From contig PMYD01000004.1 of the NCBI GenBank assembly GCA_003171335.1, forward strand, positions 1 through 35,224: a stretch of DNA of 35,224 nt, written 5' to 3'. The notes beneath the pieces are model-generated. The model was given only the letters and a program-made list of their open reading frames with translations, was not told where the DNA came from and did not search any database. Made by a program: the position numbers and the translations under genes. Positions 1 through 7,279 of this stretch are shown in pieces. The number at the start of each line of letters is the position of its first letter. Position 1 is the first letter of the stretch. This DNA comes from Phycisphaerales bacterium (GTDB lineage Bacteria; Planctomycetota; Phycisphaerae; SM23-33; FEN-1343).

Positions 1-138
1 ACGGAATTCAACATACAAGGGGTTTACTAATGCCGGACCTGCGAACAGCGTTTTGCTTCAAAGCAGGTCTGGCTTCCTCCGCTCATTCCTCCAGCCTCCA
101 GCCTCCAACCCCGCCCGGCAGCAGACGGCCGATCCTGC

Positions 139-144
139 TATAAT
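139..144 (+). promoter_or_regulatory. -10-like box of the two-component operon
   Basis: TATAAT lies 13 nt before the kinase ATG at 158, so a transcript from it would have almost no leader. No good -35 hexamer is visible about 17 nt upstream. Just upstream (88-110) is a run of the word CCTCCAG, and the same word run precedes the TATAAT box at 15847. Positions 1-157 otherwise show no gene. Confidence 0.35.
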
Positions 145-157
145 CGGCGGTAAGACG

Positions 158-1192
158 ATGAGCGACACTCGCGAACAATCCCGCTTGCCGGCTGACCCGC
201 TGGGCGATTCGCGGCTGCCGGCAGCCGCGCTGGATCTGCTGCCTGGTTTCGCCGCGGTCGTCGAGCCGGATTACCGAATCGCTTATCTCAACCGCGGCTT
301 CGCCCAGGTCTATTCCCCCGTCGATGGCCAGCGTTGCTACGAGGCGTGCTTCGGCCTAAACCAGCCCTGCGAAGATTGCCCCGCGCAACGGGTTTTGGCC
401 AGCGGCCAGCCGGAGGACTGGGAAGAAACGCAGCCCAATGGCCGCAGTTTCCATATGTGGGTGTTACCCTTTGCCGGCTGGCCGCAGCAGCGGCAGGTGC
501 TGAAGCTGGGGATCGACATCACCGAACAGCGCAAATTGGAAGCTATTCTCGCGGAATCCAGCGAGCGCATCCGCCGCGCCACCGGCCGCAACCTGCACGA
601 CGCCCTGGGCCAGACGTTGGCGGGCCTGGGTTACCTGGTGCAGGGCCTGGCCGATAAGCAGGGCGATCGCCTGGGCACCGAGCAGCCCACGATCCGCGCC
701 ATCCTGAGCGCCATCAATGATGCCATCCGCCAGGTTCGCTGCCTGGCCCGCGGCCTCGATCCGGTGGGCCTGGACGACCACGGCCTGCACGCCGCCATGG
801 CAAGCCTGGTGCAGAATGCCGCCACCTGGTTTGGCGTGGACGTGCGCCTGGAGTGGAGCTGCCCGTCGGAGGTCCGGCCGGGCGCCGCCAGCCACCTCTA
901 TTACATCACCCAGGAGGCGCTCAACAACGTGGCCCGCCACGCCGAGGCCCGTCGGGCGGTGGTGTCGCTGCACCAAAACGAACAGCACCTCGTGCTTCAA
1001 ATCTGCGATGATGGAAAAGGCATGCCGCCGGGGGTCCGAAACGCCGGGCTGGGCATGAAGGTCATGCAGCATCGGGCCGCTTCGCTGGGGGGGCGGCTCT
1101 TCGTCACGGCCGCCGAACCCTGTGGCACGGTGGTCACCTGCAAGGCCCCAAAGGCCCGGCTGCTGGACAAGCAAGGAGAGGACCATGATTGA
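158..1192 (+). CDS. PAS-domain sensor histidine kinase, NarX/DegS-like (HisKA_3)
   Basis: A 344-residue sensor kinase that should phosphorylate the response regulator encoded just downstream. Residues about 25-125 form a PAS domain with a cysteine-rich stretch (Cys60, Cys64, Cys71, Cys74, in CYEACFG and CEDCP), a pattern known from PAS domains with the 'C-x-C' type insert. Residues 134-200 are the dimerisation/phosphoacceptor domain of the HisKA_3 family, with His147 in GRNLHDALGQ. The ATPase domain follows: N box around Asn256-Asn257, DDGKGM at 284-289, GLGM at 297-300. No membrane segment or signal peptide is seen, so the protein is probably cytoplasmic. The ATG at 158 is chosen because residues encoded upstream of it look non-coding (repeat-derived Pro/Ser/Gln). 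The gene overlaps the regulator by 8 nt. The signal sensed is not evident; the cysteines could bind metal or respond to redox, which is inference. Confidence 0.9.
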   Translation: MSDTREQSRLPADPLGDSRLPAAALDLLPGFAAVVEPDYRIAYLNRGFAQVYSPVDGQRCYEACFGLNQPCEDCPAQRVLASGQPEDWEETQPNGRSFHMWVLPFAGWPQQRQVLKLGIDITEQRKLEAILAESSERIRRATGRNLHDALGQTLAGLGYLVQGLADKQGDRLGTEQPTIRAILSAINDAIRQVRCLARGLDPVGLDDHGLHAAMASLVQNAATWFGVDVRLEWSCPSEVRPGAASHLYYITQEALNNVARHAEARRAVVSLHQNEQHLVLQICDDGKGMPPGVRNAGLGMKVMQHRAASLGGRLFVTAAEPCGTVVTCKAPKARLLDKQGEDHD

Positions 1193-1874
1193 AAAGACCG
1201 CCGCCGCCGCCCAACGAGCCCGCCCCAAGCGGATTCTGATTGTCGACGATCATCCCCTGGTCCGCCAGGGCATTCGCATGCTGCTGTCGGGGCAGGACGA
1301 TTTCGAGGTCTGCGGCGAAGCCGCCAGCGCGCACGAGGCCCTGGAGCTGATGCGCCACGAGCCGCCCGATGCGGCCATCGTCGATCTGACGCTCAAGGAA
1401 TCCAGCGGGCTGGACCTGATCAAGGACATCCAGATCCGCCACCCGCACGTCGTGGTGCTGGTGGTGTCGATGCGCGATGAGGGTTTCTACGCCGAGCGCG
1501 TGCTGCGCGCGGGCGCGCGCGGCTACGTGACCAAGGAGGAAGGGCCCGACGAAATCCTGCGCGGGCTGCGCCGCGTGCTGGCTGGGCAGGTGCACGTCTC
1601 CGACCGCGTGGCCTCCAAGGTGATGCAGAAGATCATCGCCGGGGCCGGCGAGCCGGCCGCCAACCTGCTGGACAGCCTGACCGACCGCGAGCTCCAGGTC
1701 TTCGAACTCATCGGCAACGGCCTGCCCACGCGCGAGATCGCCCGCGAGCTGCACATCTCCACCAAGACCGTCGATTCGCACCGCGAACACATCAAGGAGA
1801 AGCTCCACCTGGCCAGCGCCTCCGAACTGCTCCGCCACGCCATCCAGTGGGTGCAGTGTCAGAAGAAAGTCTGA
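1185..1874 (+). CDS. NarL/FixJ-family response regulator
   Basis: A 229-residue regulator. The receiver domain covers residues 16-135, with acidic pocket Asp21-Asp22, phosphoacceptor Asp67 (AAIVDLTL), Ser95 in the switch position and Lys117. The LuxR-type helix-turn-helix covers 163-222, with the LTDREL start, TREIARELHIS and TKTVDSHREHIKEKL. The ATG at 1185 has an AGGAG ribosome site about 6 nt upstream and overlaps the kinase stop (ATGATTGA), so translation is probably coupled. The partner is the kinase encoded at 158-1192. Target promoters cannot be read from the window; the next gene has its own strong promoter and could be a target, but nothing shows it. Confidence 0.93.
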   Translation: MIEKTAAAAQRARPKRILIVDDHPLVRQGIRMLLSGQDDFEVCGEAASAHEALELMRHEPPDAAIVDLTLKESSGLDLIKDIQIRHPHVVVLVVSMRDEGFYAERVLRAGARGYVTKEEGPDEILRGLRRVLAGQVHVSDRVASKVMQKIIAGAGEPAANLLDSLTDRELQVFELIGNGLPTREIARELHISTKTVDSHREHIKEKLHLASASELLRHAIQWVQCQKKV

Positions 1875-1991
1875 CAGGATGGCGTGTAGTCGTTGCAGAT
1901 GGACTTCTAATGGGTATTAGTGTGCGCAGATTCGCGATAGCTCTTCCCGCCCCTCCTGTTTTATTTTCGGTATAGCGAATGCCTTTTCCCC

Positions 1992-2019
1992 TTGACGGAA
2001 ATTCCGATTGTGGGATAAT
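1992..2019 (+). promoter_or_regulatory. Sigma-70-type promoter for the PEP-CTERM gene, with a structured leader
   Basis: A -35 TTGACG (1992-1997) and a -10 GATAAT (2014-2019) are separated by 16 nt. The leader to the ATG at 2112 is about 85 nt and can form two hairpins: GGGGCGC (2033-2039) with GCGCCCC (2049-2055), and GGTCTT (2058-2063) with AAGACC (2088-2093). It does not match a riboswitch that I recognise. The rest of 1875-2111 shows no gene. Confidence 0.6.
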
Positions 2020-2111
2020 TGCCGTGTGCTATGGGGCGCGAGAGGTGAGCGCCCCGGGGTCTTGGCATCGGGCATGAGCCTGCCCGGAAGACCATCCTAA
2101 AGGAGAGGAAT

Positions 2112-2753
2112 ATGTCCAGGAGCGCAAGCTTTCTACCCATTTTGCTGGTGGTAACGGCGTTGGTCTGCGCCAGCAAGGCAGCGTATGCCGATCCGTCCGC
2201 GCCGGCGCCAGTCCCATCTGGCTACAACATGGGGTCGATTATCGATGGGACTTTCGATGCGAGCCTCGCAGGCTGGACCCCCAGCTCCATGGGGGACGGT
2301 ACGGGCTCGCCAACCTGGTCCTCGGGTTTGGCCAGCGCTTATCTGGGAGTCCAAGCTCCCACCGGCAACCAATTCCGGCAGATATCGATCAGCCAGACCG
2401 TGACGCTTCCAGCCGGCGTCACCGCGATTCAGGCGTCGACCTGCTTCTCCGGGATTAACAACGGAACGGTAATGTCTCTTGTCGAGTCTGACATCGGTTG
2501 GGATGATTCCCAGACGTTCACTCCCTCCACCGACTGGTCCACGACTACGCTTCAGATTCCGGCGGCAATGCGCGGCCGCACGGGCACGCTTTCCTTCGTC
2601 ATCAGCGCCTATGGCCCCGCCACGACGCTGGGGGCTCCGTGTCCGGTGGCCAATCTGTGGGTTGACAACGTAGGCTTCGTTCCCGAGCCCGCCACGCTGG
2701 CCCTGCTGGCCCTGAGCGGCATGGCCTTCCTGCGGCGCAGAACCCGCAAGTAG
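2112..2753 (+). CDS. Secreted PEP-CTERM sorting-domain protein
   Basis: A 213-residue exported protein. Residues 1-26 are a signal peptide (SASFLPILLVVTALVCA core, likely cleaved after AYA). The middle (about 40-190) begins with a GTFDASLAGWTPSS motif and reads as one beta-sandwich, similar in style to carbohydrate-binding-like domains of PEP-CTERM proteins; this is a loose resemblance. The tail VPEPATLALLALSGMAFLRRR is the PEP-CTERM signal: a PEP motif, a membrane segment and basic residues. In organisms with this system the tail is recognised by exosortase and the protein is sent to the surface or extracellular matrix. An AGGAG ribosome site lies 6 nt before the ATG. The gene has its own promoter and a terminator downstream. 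No exosortase is encoded in this window. Confidence 0.9.
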   Translation: MSRSASFLPILLVVTALVCASKAAYADPSAPAPVPSGYNMGSIIDGTFDASLAGWTPSSMGDGTGSPTWSSGLASAYLGVQAPTGNQFRQISISQTVTLPAGVTAIQASTCFSGINNGTVMSLVESDIGWDDSQTFTPSTDWSTTTLQIPAAMRGRTGTLSFVISAYGPATTLGAPCPVANLWVDNVGFVPEPATLALLALSGMAFLRRRTRK

Positions 2754-2793
2754 CAACGTGCGGGCGTCGGGGCTGATCGTGCGAGATGTTTCC

Positions 2794-2822
2794 CGGGGCG
2801 GGCCTTTAAGCCCGCCCCGTTT
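2794..2822 (+). terminator. Rho-independent terminator after the PEP-CTERM gene
   Basis: A 10-bp GC stem (CGGGGCGGGC at 2794-2803 with its complement at 2810-2819), a 6-nt loop and a short T run (TTT). It lies about 40 nt after the stop codon. Confidence 0.75.
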
Positions 2823-2918
2823 CTATGCGCGCTGCCAGCCAAGCCGCAATTCCTCCCGTCCGGGTGGACTTGCCGCCCATCCGGGCGTATCCTGTGGTGC
2901 TCGGAATAAGGTGAATTC

Positions 2919-4262
2919 ATGGCACTGCCGGTTATCGCGATCGTCGGGCGGCCCAATGTCGGCAAGAGCAGCCTGCTCAACCGGCTGGTGGGACGGCGCA
3001 TCTCCATCGTCGATCCGATGGCCGGCGTGACGCGCGACCGCGTCTCGAGCCCCCTGGCCATCGGCGAGGGCTACGCCGAGATCGTCGACACCGGCGGCTT
3101 TGGAATCGAAGATACTGACGACCTCACCGACCACGTCGAAACCCAGATCCGCTACGCCATCGCCGAGGCCAGCCTCATCCTGTTCGTCGTCGACGCCCGC
3201 GATGGCCGCCAGCCGCTCGATGACAAGGTGGCCGAGCTGCTTCGCCACCAGGATAAGCCCGTCTTGCTGGTGGCCAACAAGTGCGATGACTCCATGCTAA
3301 CCGGAACCGCCGGGGCGTTCATCGCCCTGGGCTTCGGCGAGCCGGCGGCCATCTCCGCCCTGCACGGGCTGGGGCGATCCGAGCTGCTGGAGGCCATCGG
3401 CAAGGCCCTGCAAGGCCACCTGGGCGATGAACCCGAAGAGGTGATGAAGCTGGGCATCGTCGGCAAGCGCAACGCCGGCAAGAGCACGCTCATCAACACC
3501 CTGGCGGGCGAGCAGCGCGTCATCGTCAGCGAGAAGCCGGGCACCACCCGCGACAGCGTCGATGTGCGGATTCGCCTGGGGGGCCGGGAATTCATCGCCA
3601 TCGACACGGCTGGCATCAGGAAGAAGAAAAAGGTAGCGGGCAACGTGGAGTTCTACAGCGTGCACCGCGCCGAGCGAACCATCCGCCGCTGCGACGTGGT
3701 GCTGCTGATGATCGATTCCACCGTGCCCTTGGGCCAGGTGGACAAGGAGCTGGCCGGCTACATCATCGAGCAGTTCAAGCCCGTCATCCTGGTGGTCAAC
3801 AAGTGGGACCTGGCCAAGGACAAGGCCGGCCAGGAGGATTACCGCCAGTACATCGACAAGCTGATCCCCCACCTTTCCTTTGCGCCCATCAGCTTCACCA
3901 CGGCCACTGAAGGGGTCAATGTGAAAGCCACGGTGGCCCTGGCGCAGCAGCTTTTTGCGCAGGCCTCCGCGCGCGTCACCACGGGCGAGCTGAACCGGGT
4001 GATCGAGGAGATCATCGCCCTGCGCGGCCCCAGCCACAAGAGCGGCACCAAGCCGCCCAAGGTGCGCTATGTCACGCAGGTGAGCACCTGCCCGCCGACC
4101 ATCGTGCTGTTCGTCAACGGCCTGGAGAGTTTCACCCCGCCCTACCGGCGGTTCCTGCTCAACAAGCTGCGCGGGCGGCTGCCTTTTTCAGAAATCCCTC
4201 TTCGTTTGATTTTCCGAGCACCGAGCAAGAGCGAGGCAGGGAAGCGACGCTCGCAGGAGTAA
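2919..4262 (+). CDS. der: Ribosome-assembly GTPase Der (EngA)
   Basis: A 447-residue double-GTPase that acts in maturation of the 50S ribosomal subunit. Domain 1 has GRPNVGKS (10-17), DTGG (57-60) and NKCD (120-123). Domain 2 has GKRNAGKST (182-190), DTAG (229-232) and NKWD (294-297). The KH-like C-terminal domain occupies about 355-447 and carries the usual RLPFSEIPLRLIFR motif. The length is normal for the family. The ATG at 2919 follows an AAGGTG ribosome site. The last 14 residues (APSKSEAGKRRSQE) are beyond the conserved motif, and the DNA encoding them runs directly into the inverted repeat that starts 2 nt after the stop. It stands alone between two terminator-like structures. Confidence 0.97.
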   Translation: MALPVIAIVGRPNVGKSSLLNRLVGRRISIVDPMAGVTRDRVSSPLAIGEGYAEIVDTGGFGIEDTDDLTDHVETQIRYAIAEASLILFVVDARDGRQPLDDKVAELLRHQDKPVLLVANKCDDSMLTGTAGAFIALGFGEPAAISALHGLGRSELLEAIGKALQGHLGDEPEEVMKLGIVGKRNAGKSTLINTLAGEQRVIVSEKPGTTRDSVDVRIRLGGREFIAIDTAGIRKKKKVAGNVEFYSVHRAERTIRRCDVVLLMIDSTVPLGQVDKELAGYIIEQFKPVILVVNKWDLAKDKAGQEDYRQYIDKLIPHLSFAPISFTTATEGVNVKATVALAQQLFAQASARVTTGELNRVIEEIIALRGPSHKSGTKPPKVRYVTQVSTCPPTIVLFVNGLESFTPPYRRFLLNKLRGRLPFSEIPLRLIFRAPSKSEAGKRRSQE

Positions 4263-4263
4263 C

Positions 4264-4416
4264 GGCGGAAAATCCCAAATTCCAAATCCCAAATCCCAAA
4301 CAAATTCCAAGCACCAAGCCCCAAAGGGGAACAGGCGAACGCCTGGTACAAAGTTTTGGAATTTGGAATTTGGAGCTTGTTTGGAATTTGGGATTTGGAA
4401 TTTGGGATTTCTCGCC
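4264..4416. repeat. Inverted repeat with AAATCCC/AAATTCC word arms, copy 1
   Basis: The left arm (4264-4327) is made of the words AAATCCC and AAATTCC, ending in CAAGCACCAAG-like sequence. The right arm (about 4354-4416) is the inverted version (GGAATTTGGGATTT) ending CTCGCC. The core (4328-4353) holds a small hairpin CAGGCG-AA-CGCCTG (4332-4345). It is AT-rich in a GC-rich genome. A second full copy is at 9749-9911 and a half copy at 7039-7072. It fills the der to 4598 gap; 4417-4597 shows nothing else that I recognise. Confidence 0.85.
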
Positions 4417-4597
4417 AGGATCTCGTCGATTTGCCTGCAACCATCGCCCCGCTTCGTGCGTCTATTATTCTGACAGCCGCACTGCATCTTGACGGCAGGC
4501 GTTAAAGGTGCAAGGATAAGGGAACCGATTTTCGGGGTATGGCCATTTCGGGCGTTTGGGTAGTGGCCGCCACGCACACTCTAAGAGGAGAAGACTC

Positions 4598-6574
4598 ATG
4601 TTACGGCTTTGCCGTCATCGCATAGCACTGGCTACTGTGATTCTCGCGGGCCTGGCCGTCAGTCAGGCAATGGCCCAAACCCGGCGGGCCACGCCCCCAG
4701 CGACCAGCCAACCCTCGGCCCCTATGGCCGCCCCTGCCGGACCGGTATTGATGGTCATTCCGGAGGAAGCCTCGCTCTTTGTCGCCGTCAAGAATATCAC
4801 CGATCTCACCGGCAAGATTGACACCCTGGTGACGGATATCGGCCTGAGCCCCGGCGGCGCCATGTCCTCGCTCAATATGCTCATGAGCAAGGAGAATTTC
4901 GGCCCCGGCTTCAACGCCAACGGCGGTTTTGGCCTGGCCGTGATTGACCCCAACCTGCTGGGCTACAAGATCGAGGACCTGATGGGAGAGAGCGCGGCCG
5001 AGAAACCCGCCCCCCTGATCTACCTGGTGCCCTGCACCGATCTCAAGACGCTCTGGCCAGGCGCCACTATCTCCGAGGCCAACGGCCTGACCAAGCTGGA
5101 TGTCAACGGCGAGACCGTCTACGCCAAGATGATGGGCAGCTACGCCGTACTGGGCGATGGCCCCGAGCCGGTCCGGCTGGCCGCCGCCACCAAGCACTCG
5201 GCGATGGCCAAGGTGAGCAAGGCCCATCAGGCGATCATCACCCAGGCGGATGCGGCGGTCTATGCCGACGTCAAGTCGCTCCAGCCCTGGATCAAGGCTT
5301 TGGCGCAAAAGGCCAGCGAGGAAATGGACAACGGCCCGGGCATGCCCTGGGGCAGAATGTCCAACGCCAAGGCGATGAAGTTCTGGTCTCGCATGACCGA
5401 GGACATGGATGCCCTCAGTATCGGCATCAACGTGAATAAGAGCGGCCTGATCTTCAACCGGTACGTTACATTCGTGCCGCAATCGAAGATGGCGGCCATG
5501 CTCGGCGGCGTCCACATGGCCTCCGCCACCACGTCCATGCTCACGCAGATGCCCAATCTGCCCTACGTCCTGGCGGCCGGCTCGGCGGATATGGCCCAGT
5601 TCAGCCCGCAGGCCCAGGCAGCCACCCGGGACTGGCTGGCCCAACTGCTTACCGGCCTGGCACCCGGCGTCAGCGCGGACACGAAGACCAAACTGACCCA
5701 ACTGGCTGTGGATGTGTACAGCCAAGTCAAGAGCGTGCGCGTGTTCATCGGCGGCGCGCCCAAGGACAGCGGCGTTTTTGCGGTGGGGATCGTGCTCAAC
5801 AGCGACAACCCCGACGCGATCCTGGCGAAAATGCCCGAGATCGTGCCGCTCAAGCAGCAAGTGCTCAATGCGATCATCGCTTCGGCCAAGAGCAACGCGG
5901 GAATGCATATGGGCATGAGCGCGACCGGCAGCGCCCCCGCCAGCGAGCCGGCGATGCCCGCCGAGCAGAAGGTCACTTTGAAGTACACCCCCGCCGCCCT
6001 GAATGTGGCCGGTGCGGCCGTGGCGACGATCGACGTTGATTCCCCGACCCTGGTCAACATGGAACCCGATCAGAAGGCCCAGATGGCCAAGGTGCTGGGC
6101 GAGGGTCAAATCCGGTTCTACATCGCCAAGGCCTCCGACAAGTCGCTGGTCATCACCTTCGGCGGCAGCCAGGCCTTCCTCGCCGAGGCCATTAAAGCCG
6201 CCAAGGCCGGGCGCGACCTGGCCGCCGACCCGATGGTGGCGGCGGGCATCAAGGAGATGCCGGCGGGCCTCTCCTCGCTGGGCCTGTTTAACGTGCCCAA
6301 TCTGGTGATGCAGGTCAAGGCCGGCGTGGCGGCGGTCGCTGGGCCCCAGGTGGTCCAGAATTCACCCTTCGCCAGCATCGAGCTGAAACCCGGCACGCCG
6401 GTCACCATCGGCCGGTCCCTCGTGGACAACGGCGACCAGGCCCGGGTCTTCATCCCGGAAGAAATGATGAGCGACATCGCCCACGCCTACATGACATTCG
6501 TGATGTCCATGATGGGCGGCGGTCCTGGACCCGGCGGACCCAACGGCAGCCGGCCGGGGCAGCATGATTTCTAA
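4598..6574 (+). CDS. Large secreted protein of unknown function
   Basis: A 658-residue exported protein. Residues 1-27 are a signal peptide (HRIALATVILAGLAVSQAMAQ). An Ala/Pro/Thr/Ser linker (about 28-48) follows, then a long mixed alpha/beta region beginning VLMVIPEEASLFVAVKNITDL. That opening resembles secreted planctomycete proteins whose mature part starts with a '(V/I)P.(D/E)a..vv.v.n...l' strand; I cannot name a function. A Met-rich stretch (MHMGMSATGSAPASEPAMPAEQ, only partly repetitive) lies near residues 435-455, and the tail is Gly/Pro-rich (GGGPGPGGPNG). The ATG at 4598 is chosen because it is preceded by GAGGAGAAG and starts the signal peptide; 14 further in-frame residues upstream lack these. 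It is monocistronic, with a strong terminator right behind it. Confidence 0.8.
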   Translation: MLRLCRHRIALATVILAGLAVSQAMAQTRRATPPATSQPSAPMAAPAGPVLMVIPEEASLFVAVKNITDLTGKIDTLVTDIGLSPGGAMSSLNMLMSKENFGPGFNANGGFGLAVIDPNLLGYKIEDLMGESAAEKPAPLIYLVPCTDLKTLWPGATISEANGLTKLDVNGETVYAKMMGSYAVLGDGPEPVRLAAATKHSAMAKVSKAHQAIITQADAAVYADVKSLQPWIKALAQKASEEMDNGPGMPWGRMSNAKAMKFWSRMTEDMDALSIGINVNKSGLIFNRYVTFVPQSKMAAMLGGVHMASATTSMLTQMPNLPYVLAAGSADMAQFSPQAQAATRDWLAQLLTGLAPGVSADTKTKLTQLAVDVYSQVKSVRVFIGGAPKDSGVFAVGIVLNSDNPDAILAKMPEIVPLKQQVLNAIIASAKSNAGMHMGMSATGSAPASEPAMPAEQKVTLKYTPAALNVAGAAVATIDVDSPTLVNMEPDQKAQMAKVLGEGQIRFYIAKASDKSLVITFGGSQAFLAEAIKAAKAGRDLAADPMVAAGIKEMPAGLSSLGLFNVPNLVMQVKAGVAAVAGPQVVQNSPFASIELKPGTPVTIGRSLVDNGDQARVFIPEEMMSDIAHAYMTFVMSMMGGGPGPGGPNGSRPGQHDF

Positions 6575-6600
6575 TCCGCAGTCTTGATACGCCTTCGAAC

Positions 6601-6632
6601 GGGCGGCCCAACGATGGGCCGCCCTCTTTTTT
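6601..6632 (+). terminator. Rho-independent terminator
   Basis: A perfect 9-bp stem, GGGCGGCCC (6601-6609) with GGGCCGCCC (6616-6624), loop AACGAT, then TCTTTTTTC. It ends the 4598-6574 transcript. Confidence 0.9.
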
Positions 6633-6659
6633 CGCTCGGGGTTCGGGACTTGTTCTGGT

Positions 6660-6860
6660 CACTTCTTGACGGTCAAGAAGTGACTGAGCGGTCAAAGCAG
6701 CCATCACCTCATCTCCGGGATGAGGTGGTCGGAAGGTCAAGGGCCCGCCACTTCATGACCGTCAAGAAGTGACTGAGAGGTCAAAGCAGTCATCACTTCA
6801 TCTCCGAGATGAAGTGGTCGAAGGCTCAAGCACCCGCCACTTCGTGACCGTCATGAAGTG
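6660..6860. repeat. 89-bp tandem repeat carrying two 23-nt palindromes per unit
   Basis: Units start at 6660, 6749 and 6838 (exactly 89 bp apart; the third is cut short). Each full unit has palindrome alpha (arm CACTTCTTGAC around one central base, 6660-6682; copies at 6749-6771 and 6838-6860) and palindrome beta (arm CACCTCATCTC, 6705-6727; copy 2 arm CACTTCATCTC near 6794-6816). In beta the stem positions change as pairs between copies (C:G to T:A). No reading frame of interest is present. Confidence 0.9.
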
Positions 6861-6870
6861 ACTGAGAGGC

Positions 6871-7031
6871 CAACTCGGAAAAGTCGGACTCAACTGCGGA
6901 AATTCCGCAGTTGACCCCTAACGTCAGGCGAACCACGTCCAGAATTTCCCGCCGGGGAAGCGGGCAACGAATCCGAAATTCTCGGAGTCGACTGAGGAAG
7001 TTCCTCAGTTGCTGCCCTAACATCAGACGAA
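6871..7031. repeat. Two-unit repeat with paired 23-nt palindromes (gamma/delta type)
   Basis: The two units are about 98 bp apart. Each has a degenerate gamma palindrome (around 6873-6890 and 6970-6988), a delta palindrome (arm CAACTGCGGAA at 6891-6901, whole 6891-6913; second copy 6989-7011) and a tail CCTAACRTCAGRCGAA. The same gamma-delta order occurs in the array at 17607-18161. The rest of 6575-7279 holds the other elements listed and no gene. Confidence 0.8.
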
Positions 7032-7038
7032 TCTGGAA

Positions 7039-7072
7039 CCAAGAAAATTGGAATTTGAAATTTGAAATCCGC
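7039..7072. repeat. Half copy of the AAATCCC-word element
   Basis: Only one arm is present (TTGGAATTTGAAATTTGAAA followed by TCCGCC). It matches the right-arm ends of the copies at 4264-4416 and 9749-9911, which also end in TCCGCC or CTCGCC. It may be a degraded copy or a solo arm. Confidence 0.55.
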
Positions 7073-7218
7073 CTCCCTGGTCGATAACAATAGACACATG
7101 GCCGACAGGACCCTGAAATCCGCGCTATTCTTCTCGTTTCGCGGATACGCCGCGCGATTTAGTCGCTCGCGCCGCAGGTCCTGAGGCCCGGAAAGCGAAC
7201 CGAAGGTTGAACCTCCAG

Positions 7219-7248
7219 AGCCTCAAGACTGACAGCGGTCTTGAGGCT
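7219..7248 (+). promoter_or_regulatory. Leader hairpin upstream of serS
   Basis: An 11-bp stem, AGCCTCAAGAC (7219-7229) with GTCTTGAGGCT (7238-7248), lies 32 nt before the serS ATG. It is followed by TCATTGTTG, not a clean T run, so it could be a weak attenuator or simply end an upstream transcript. I see no T-box consensus. Confidence 0.4.
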
Positions 7249-7279
7249 TCATTGTTGAACCGGCACGAAGGAGCCAGGC

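Noticed and set aside
4601..6109. A 502-codon minus-strand frame rich in His, Gly and Arg
   Set aside because: It is the shadow of the secreted-protein gene on the other strand; composition and lack of a ribosome site mark it as an artefact of GC-rich codon use.
7219..7248. A serine T-box leader before serS
   Set aside because: Only a single hairpin is present; the T-box consensus sequence and specifier-loop structure are not seen.
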